DNA of 64,000 nt from Lepeophtheirus salmonis (Eukaryota > Arthropoda > Copepoda > Siphonostomatoida > Caligidae): contig NC_052137.2 of the NCBI RefSeq assembly GCF_016086655.4, positions 8,556,001-8,620,000 of the forward strand. The letters are read 5' to 3'. Below the pieces are notes generated by a model. It worked only from the letters and a program-made list of their open reading frames with translations, was not told where the DNA came from and ran no database searches. Positions within the stretch are counted from its first letter, which is position 1. Each line of letters begins with the position of its first letter. Made by a program: the position numbers and the translations under genes. Shown here one piece after another: positions 57,000 through 64,000 of the stretch.

Positions 57000-59907
57000 A
57001 TTATATCACGCAGCCTTTCATACAAAAAAAAAAATAAAAGGCCTAAAATCAGTTGGTAGTTAATCATTTAGTCAATTCTGGCCCAATTATTATTCAATAA
57101 TGGTTGATAAGTATTAATAGCTTAACAGGAGCTAATTCAATCAATCAATCAACGTTCAGTACACTGATAAGGGGTCATACATTTAAAGAGAGTTTTCTTT
57201 TTAATTTTTGTTTTATACTAGGAAATTAGGGGTTAAATAAAGATTCGACCAAATTATCCAACATAGCAAAAATCTTAAAAATAAGGAGGTCCAATCTGAG
57301 GGTGCTATCAATTTTTGGAGAGACAGGGGAGGGGGCGGTCAAAAATTCTACTTTTTTTCAGATGTCATAACCTCTTAGGCAAAAAGAAATATCTACAGCT
57401 CATAACAAAATACACATTTTATATTAGTGTTTGTGAGGTTACACCCTAATATCACCCCAAAGGAATCAATCGGTCTAGTTTGGTGCCAAAAAATCGGTCT
57501 TATTTAAAATTCGGTTTAGATCGATTTTACATATAAATGGTTTATGACGTCAACTGTTTTTCCAAATTGTGAAAACGGTGCAATGACATTATATATGAGA
57601 CCAAATAAAAATCCATTCATACATAGTCTTGTGTCGATCCCTATTTAGGACCGAGGACCGCAGTCCAGTTCAGTCCCATCCCATCCAGTCTTACTTGTCA
57701 GTCCTTAAAGTTACAATCCAATATTGAATAGATATATTTGAGTCAATTATAGACTTTGTATTCAAAGATACACAATATTTTTAGATATACTTAAGTTCAT
57801 ATATACATACAACCCAATATTGAATAGACATATGTCTGGCAATTATAAACTAAATATTCAAACTTGTGTGATGAGTTAAGATAACCAAGAGTTTCAGCCC
57901 TAGTTTATCACCTTTAATTTATTTAAAAGACTTATAACGGCCCCAATATGGCCCCATTGAAATAAAATATCATTCTCAATCTTTTGTTGAGACGAAAAAT
58001 TTTGGCGTCTTAAGTACAATTTGCGGGTCCTCCAAAAAGTTATAAAGAATCATTTGTTCAAAGAAATTGACGATAAATTGTATGAAAACAGTAATTTGAT
58101 TATTTGAAATATGTGGTGGTTCAAGATAAAAGCAAACTTGAACAAAGAATCAAGAAAAGGAGAAATTCCCAATGTATTTTTTGTTACATCATATATACAA
58201 CCTAATATTGAATGGACATACTTCAATCAATTATAAACTTTGTATTCAAATTTGATTACATTAAAGAGTGCAATTTGTGACAGATCCCAAGGGTTCATAA
58301 GAGTAATTTGCTGATAGAGATGAAAAACACTTTCTATAAGAATACAAATGTAATCCACACTCACTTTTATGTTGATAGGTCACATTAAAGTCCCTTTTAA
58401 AGGTATTTAAATGACTATATGAATGTTAAATGTGAGCATTATTCTTCACGTGAAACCTCTCTCTTTTTTTTAGGTGATAGTATTTAACAGGAAATTATAT
58501 ATTAGTAGAATAATTTAAATCAATCAGAGAAAATTATTTTGAATGAAATGAATGACTACTGCCTTATAATAATACGTTCAGAACTATTTTGGGATGTTAT
58601 TGTACTATGTAGTACATTGTTGGAAGTGCTTTGATAACTTACAACTACTCATTTAGGAAGAGCATGTCTTTGAACAATTAAGATGATAAAAGTGCATGCA
58701 AATAATTTTGAGAGAAATGTGTCATGCCTTTAAAAATTAAATATACTGAGAGGGAACGCAATGCTCTGATGATGCCTTATTTTTTTAAAATTTATAAACC
58801 CAGGAAGTAATGGGTAATCAATAAAAAATATTCTTTAAAATTTTAATAATCTTATTTTTTCGGGAAAGTAATTTGAAATCTGCATGAACACGTCACAAGA
58901 ATCAATAACATTACATCAATTGAATATATTAAAAATACGCACACGTTTACATGATTATTCCATCAATAAATCAATATAATATAAATTTCGTCGAATGAGA
59001 AAAATGGATCCTCCAGCCTTTTAAAATAAATAAGAAATATTTTTTAATACTTACGATTCAACGCTCCATGGAGAAAAACCTTTGAGCAGCACCTGATGTA
59101 AATGATTAAATCCAATCCATGGAATAGAACTACAAAAACCACTAAATTAGATTAATATCCGAAGTATTATTAATTATTATGATGATGAAGTTCTTGGATC
59201 GTCGTCGTTCGTCGTCATTAATAAATATACCTCTGACGTCACATCAATAATCTTTTTTTTCTTTTTCTAGCTAGCTTTACCGACGTTGCTAGGTTAGCTC
59301 GCTTTTTTCCCCTCTTCTAGCTTTTTCTTATAAATTACAATACTACTAGGGAAGACGTTGCTAGGTTGTCACAAGGGATTATTTTTTTGAGATCATATAT
59401 TATAAAAGTTCTAATACAACAAGTACAAGTAAAATCTTATAAGTCTTTGCTCACAAGTCCAAGTCCCTGAATATTTTCATCGAGTCCTCAGAAAAAAAAT
59501 ATTTTAAGAGTACTTTATATCCTGTGAAAAAATTTAATTGACAGTGAGAAATGTTCCTAGTATTTGCAAGGAAGGACTTTGTATATATTATCTTACAAAG
59601 AAATTGAAACGATTATGATAAATAAATGATTTTGTTCAAATGAGTATACGAACTTTCTTAACTCTAAATGTCTTAACTTTCCCGTTCAAGTGTTTCTTTA
59701 ACTTGGAAGTTCAAGCCAATCCTTTAATATTATAATTTAAAAATACTTCTTAAATATCAAATTAATTATTCATACAAAATTTCATACCTCACTTTTGTGT
59801 ATGAGATTTGTAATCAAAAAAAGATTTTCTATAATTAAATCACGATTCAATCTAACTTGATTTATTCATGAAATTATTTATGTTGATCATGTATATTAAT
59901 CAAGCAA
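57000..59907. other. Long AT-rich spacer with repeat fragments
   Basis: 57050-57180 matches 36100-36200 (CAATCAACGTTCAG(T/A)ACACTGAT). 57460-57560 and 57628-57720 are fragments of the AGTGTTG-related families. At 57790-57860 and 58190-58260 a CAA(T/C)(C/A)TAATATTGAAT(A/G)GA motif repeats. GACGTTGCTAGGTT occurs twice (59282, 59353). No gene found. Confidence 0.5.
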
Positions 59908-59908
59908 A

Positions 59909-59929
59909 GTTTGTTTGTTTGTTTGTTTG
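59909..59929. repeat. TTTG microsatellite
   Basis: Five consecutive TTTG units. Confidence 0.85.
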
Positions 59930-60029
59930 GTGAGAAATAGGGATGCATAAAAAATGGAATGTAAAAATAAAAGAAACGGAAATTGAACGTAGTAATCCTG
60001 ACAATTTAAACAATGTTTAGTACGAGAGT

Positions 60030-60250
60030 AGCTTAAGTGGCATTACGTTTTATTAAATCAGCTGCGAGCAGCTGTAAGATGAAATAAGTTATCAGAAATC
60101 CCACGCCAAATATAACAAGGACATAAATCATAATATATAGGCTGGAATAATGATTATTTCGATCCTCAATTCTGCTCCGAGTCCAACAAAGACTTACTCG
60201 TACAACTATGGAACAACCCGTCATTGTAACTCTCTGCCTTTCCTGAGCAC
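60030..60250 (+). repeat. Dispersed repeat copy
   Basis: GGCATTACGTTTTATTAAATC through TCTGCTCCGAGTCCAACAAA to CCTTTCCTGAGCACAC, colinear with 40870-41080. A 106-codon minus-strand ORF over it is a by-product. Confidence 0.6.
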
Positions 60251-60309
60251 ACTCACTAGTTATTACTTTATACTTATATATTTTATTTTCAAAAATTAAA
60301 TAATAATGA

Positions 60310-60840
60310 TTACGTACGTCGTTATCTTTTGTATCAAGCAACCTTTCCCCCAAAAAGAAGCCTAAAAAGGCCCGAAATCATCTGGTAGTTAGCCAAATAA
60401 GTCAATCACACCAACCGCTATTTATATTTTATATACTGGAAGACTATCACTGTCATATTATTTCTTCGCCATTTTTAAAATGAATTGCATATCATTAAAA
60501 TCTACATAGTATTTTATTCTATACTGTATTATAATATTGCATAGCAATATTTAATTACCGGAGTAGTTATACATTTGTTCGAGTGTTGATAGCCAAAACT
60601 CCTGCATATAAGCAATAAAATGCCCAATATACCTATATATTATATAAACGACGAAGGATCAGCAAGAAGTTGTATTCCTGTTCTTTAGGAAACGGTGTAT
60701 ATGTATAGAGTAACTTATTACTTTGTGTATTTATGGAAAAGAATAAATTATCAAATACCCATAACGTATCAAGGGAGAAGAGGGAATCGACAGCTGACAA
60801 CCAAATACATAAGGTATTTTTGTCTTAGCCAGGTAACGCC
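60310..60840 (+). repeat. Long dispersed repeat, uninterrupted copy
   Basis: Colinear with the two halves of 55545-56995, including TAGCCAAATAAGTCAATCAC, AAATCTACATAGTATTTT and GGGAATCGACAGCTGACAAC. It shows the pre-insertion form of that locus. Confidence 0.75.
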
Positions 60841-62284
60841 GTGTACAGCTTCTGAAAATAAAAAACCCTATTGATATTGCTAACAAGAAAAAATTGCTCC
60901 CGCATTATAGGACATATTTTATACACCTCTGGGGATAACTCATTTTTAACAGCAAGTGTGTGTAATAGCTAGGGTTTGAGCTTGTTTACTTATATTAGTT
61001 TATAAATAAGGTGACAAAGAGTGGCACCGTATTGCGACAAAATAATTTAACTCCCTGAATAATAATTATCAATATGACCTAGAGGAGACAACAGCGCCCT
61101 CAATCTATAGTTATCTATACAAGCTACAAAAACGCACACCACCTTGTTGATAATATATATTTTTAGTTTGTGTATGCCCTATTAAAGCTCAGCTCGTCAT
61201 ATTGGAAAAGAAAATGAGAGTCGTATAAAAAATAATGAATATGACTTCATATGAGGTTGAGCAACGAGGGTGTGTAATTATGATGGAAAAAAAAATTCCC
61301 TGTTGATTTACTCCTATTCACAAAAAAAGAAACTTTTTGGAAAAAAAATTGAAAAATTACATTTGAAATATTATATTTTCTATTTTTTCATAACTTGGAA
61401 AAGTAATAAATAGTAATAATTAAGAATCAGAATTTAAAAATTATTTCCCCGATGGCGATTCCAGAAAAAAGACCCGATTCTCCGATTGCGATTAATCTTT
61501 CCATCATTAATTACATATATTTAGAAAATATAGGTAGTGATTCATAAAACATGTTTCGCCAGTACGTATAAACACCCCCAAAACATAATGTTTCCAACCC
61601 AATGCTAGATATTGTTCTTGAGGTTATACACAGCATTTATTTTTTATTTGTGAGTAGGTAAACTTACAAAATCGGCTAGGGATCAAATACTAATTTTCTC
61701 GATTGTAATGATAATCTATCATAATATAATATGCACAACAAGTTGCCCGATCTCCCCTACAATGCACTTAAAAGGATCCATAAACTCGAAGTGTTATATA
61801 AAAAGTACTAAAATAGTAAATTAAAGCCCCTAAATAATTTAGAAATTGTGTCATTCTCATGTAAAAAAGGTCGTCGAAACGGCAACCCCTGAATATATTA
61901 TTAATATCTGTTTTGTTATACTTAATGAAAAAAATAATGTATGTAGAAATTAACTCTGCATTTTAAAGTATGGTTAAATAAATAATATAATACACTCTTT
62001 AATATCTACTACACTCATTTCTAGATCTAACCAAAAGTGCACAATAATAAACAACGACTCGTATTTAATTTGGGATCGATGGGAGAAGCCAAAAGTCGGA
62101 TTACAAATTACAATTATAAAAAATAGAGTGCTTACTTGATGAAAAAATTGAAGGGAGAGAAAGCTGATGAGTTTTAGAATATTTCGGATAAATAAATATC
62201 TAATCAATGAAGTATGATTTATTCTAAAACATATTATATACTAATAAAATTAATTCTTTCTACATATCATTGATATTTTTCAAA
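60841..62284. other. AT-rich spacer upstream of the P-type element
   Basis: A short subrepeat-like stretch (about 61280-61390, CCCTGTTGATTTACTCCTATT plus AT modules). No gene. Part of 61700-62284 may be the 3' non-coding region of the P-type element. Confidence 0.4.
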
Positions 62285-64000
62285 TTATAGATTCTTAAAC
62301 TGTATAAGATTCGTGAGGACACTACGAATCTTGGTTCCTTCTACAGTCTCAGTTTCTAGCTTTCCCAAGTGATACAGTTTTATACTTGCATAACATTGAG
62401 AAATTGCTTTTATAAGGGAAAATACATGATTAGATTCTGGAGATGAATCAAATATATGCTCATTAAGGCATTGAAAGACTTAATTTTTACGAAAGCCAAT
62501 ATTTTTCAAAACTGTAATGCTTATTGTAAGAGTCAGGCTGGAATCTTTCGGCAAAGCCCGTTTTGTAGAATTTAAAAGTCTTTCAAACATCTTTCCAGTT
62601 TCTAGACAAACTTCAATTACATCCTTCAGAAGGATGGGTTAGCGCTGTTTTATGCGAAGCAATCTTTTTGTTTTATCAAGGCATAATCGATCCTGAATTT
62701 TTTGTCAAGACACCACAAAGATTCAATGCATTTTTCACAATAGATTGTTTTTTCCCAAATTTTTTACTACAAATCCTGCAATGTAAGTGATGACCACTCT
62801 TTTATAGTCCGAAATTGCTATCCATGAATTAGGATTAGGCACTTTGTTGTTGTCATGGTCGATCTGCAAGGGACCTTTATCAATTAAGCCATATTTACGA
62901 ATAAATTCCATATGGTTGCTATTTATCTGGTAGCTTCCTTTGTTTCCCTGGGAAGATAGAAAGGTGGTGTTATCTTGACTTAAGCAATTTCTTCTCGTTC
63001 CTGCTTTAATCACATGTTGAATAATCAATCTTTTATAAGCGGAGGAAAACTGTCTTACGGAAGGATTATTATTATGCCCGTTGGCAGAGTGAATTGCAGA
63101 GAAGAAAAGTTCCAAGTCATCTTGACTGAATTTGTATGTTGGAATATATTTTAGTTAATTTGTTTCTATAAGTGTATAAAACTCTGAATTACAATAAAAA
63201 ATTCTTGTTTTTTGCTTTGTATTAACAACTTTTTGACCACTGCAAGTTTTTAATTCTTTTATATAGTCGTATTCCAAGCGAAGGCACCAATAATCATAGT
63301 TGGATCTTCTTAATGGGGCTTTAGTTGAGCTTCCTAATATATTTCGAGAGTTAAAAATGTCAAATAAGGCGTAAAATATTCTAATAAACTCTACTGAAGC
63401 CGTACAGTTAGAAAAGTTTTGTTTTGAAAATCCTTTGACAGCATGTCCAAAGCCTCTGCTACACTTCTCAAAAGTGTTTGGCATGCCAAATTTACTTTGA
63501 TTTTCATTCTTCTCCATTCAATGTGAGCTTTTCGCAACTTCGTTCCAGCTCTCAGACCTTCATGTTTCTGTAATAAGTACAGTTCATTGATAAAGCTCCA
63601 ACGAATCTCCTCTCCTTTTTGATTTTTCATAACACCAAAGAATGCAAATGTATTCCTCACGGCTTCATCACATGGCAAATATCAAATATAACTTCTATCT
63701 TGATTTCAGAATTGGAAGGATGAGGAAACGTAGTTTCCATATTATTTGGACAGAGAACAGCTCCGAGGACGATAAATATAGCAAAGTTACAAGAAAGTCC
63801 ATCACATCATATACTAGGAATGATTATACCCGTATCATACACTTTACTCAAAGCCGTACAGACCAAATTTGTCTTTTCTTTGCCTGATAATACATAGATC
63901 ATAAAGTTTCCAAAAGGTATTTTCCAACTCCCATTGATTGCAACCACCTTCACTACAAGAACCTCTGTAGCAGGGAGCATTGAATCGTCGGACACTCCTG
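62285..64000 (-). pseudogene. P-element (THAP9-type) transposase, partial and broken
   Basis: Minus strand, entering from the right edge. In order: ATEVLVVKVVAINGSWKIPF; TCDGLSCNFAIFIVLGAV and FPHP; IFDICHVMK; (shift) VRNTFAFFGVMKNQKGEEI; LYLLQKHEGLRAGTKLRKAH and NLACQTLLRSVAEALDML; (shift) SVEFIRIFYALFDIFNSRN and APLRRSNYDYWCL; an in-frame TAA at 63157-63155; FSQDDLELFFSAIHSANGHN with NNPSVRQFSSAYKRL; YIAGFVVKNL; and, after more breaks, LNEHIFDSSPESNHVFSLIK and SVLTNLIQFKNL, ending at TAA 62287-62285. This is the conserved P-element transposase order, including the GTP-binding-insertion flank and the ELFF acidic residue. At least one stop and several frameshifts kill it. The N-terminal THAP domain would lie beyond the window. 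Confidence 0.88.

Noticed and set aside
60033..60353. 106-codon minus-strand ORF with a hydrophobic stretch
   Set aside because: It lies on a dispersed repeat whose other copies do not keep the frame.

Overview
This is a eukaryotic, AT-rich, intron-containing window. It holds two recognisable host genes at the left end (about 0-13 kb), followed by roughly 50 kb with no host gene I could support, packed with decayed transposons. The two genes are convergent. A polybromo (PBRM1/BAF180) gene runs on the + strand; its 5' part lies outside the window. A Shc adaptor gene runs on the - strand and looks complete. Both are clear animal orthologues with short GT-AG introns. The low GC, the small introns and the heavy load of Tc1/mariner, hAT and P-type DNA transposons suggest an arthropod. 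A crustacean such as a parasitic copepod (sea louse) is my best guess, but that is an inference: nothing in the window names the species.

Layout. 1-8.4 kb: PBRM1 exons from bromodomain 3 to the C-terminus. The nine exons join in frame into 1167 codons plus stop. Introns 7 and 8 carry a nested transposon and a TA microsatellite. 8.3-8.9 kb: tail-to-tail 3' ends with poly(A) signals. 8.9-13.0 kb: Shc in seven exons (702 residues; long N-terminus, PTB, two YxN Grb2-type tyrosine sites, SH2). Its first intron carries a hAT-like element. 13-25 kb: hAT elements with 8-bp target duplications, inserted into older elements, plus mariner/Tc1 remains. 25-38 kb: Tc1 derivatives, a 160-bp tandem array split by a MITE, AT-rich subrepeat elements and a THAP-domain remnant. 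38-53 kb: more Tc1/mariner remnants, internally deleted derivatives, hAT MITEs and a non-LTR reverse transcriptase fragment. 53-61 kb: long interspersed repeats, one interrupted by a Tc1-like element with TA duplications. 62.3-64 kb: a P-element (THAP9-type) transposase pseudogene running off the right edge.

How it fits together. PBRM1 is a subunit of the PBAF chromatin remodeller; Shc links receptor tyrosine kinases to Grb2/Ras. I see no functional link between them beyond adjacency. The rest is best read as an archive of transposition. No operon, CRISPR array, tRNA or rRNA gene was seen. I did not find a clear undescribed cellular system. The strongest leads are a GC-rich, recently inserted hAT element that may have been transferred horizontally, the loss of the acetyl-lysine-anchoring Asn in PBRM1 bromodomain 6, and the long Shc N-terminus.
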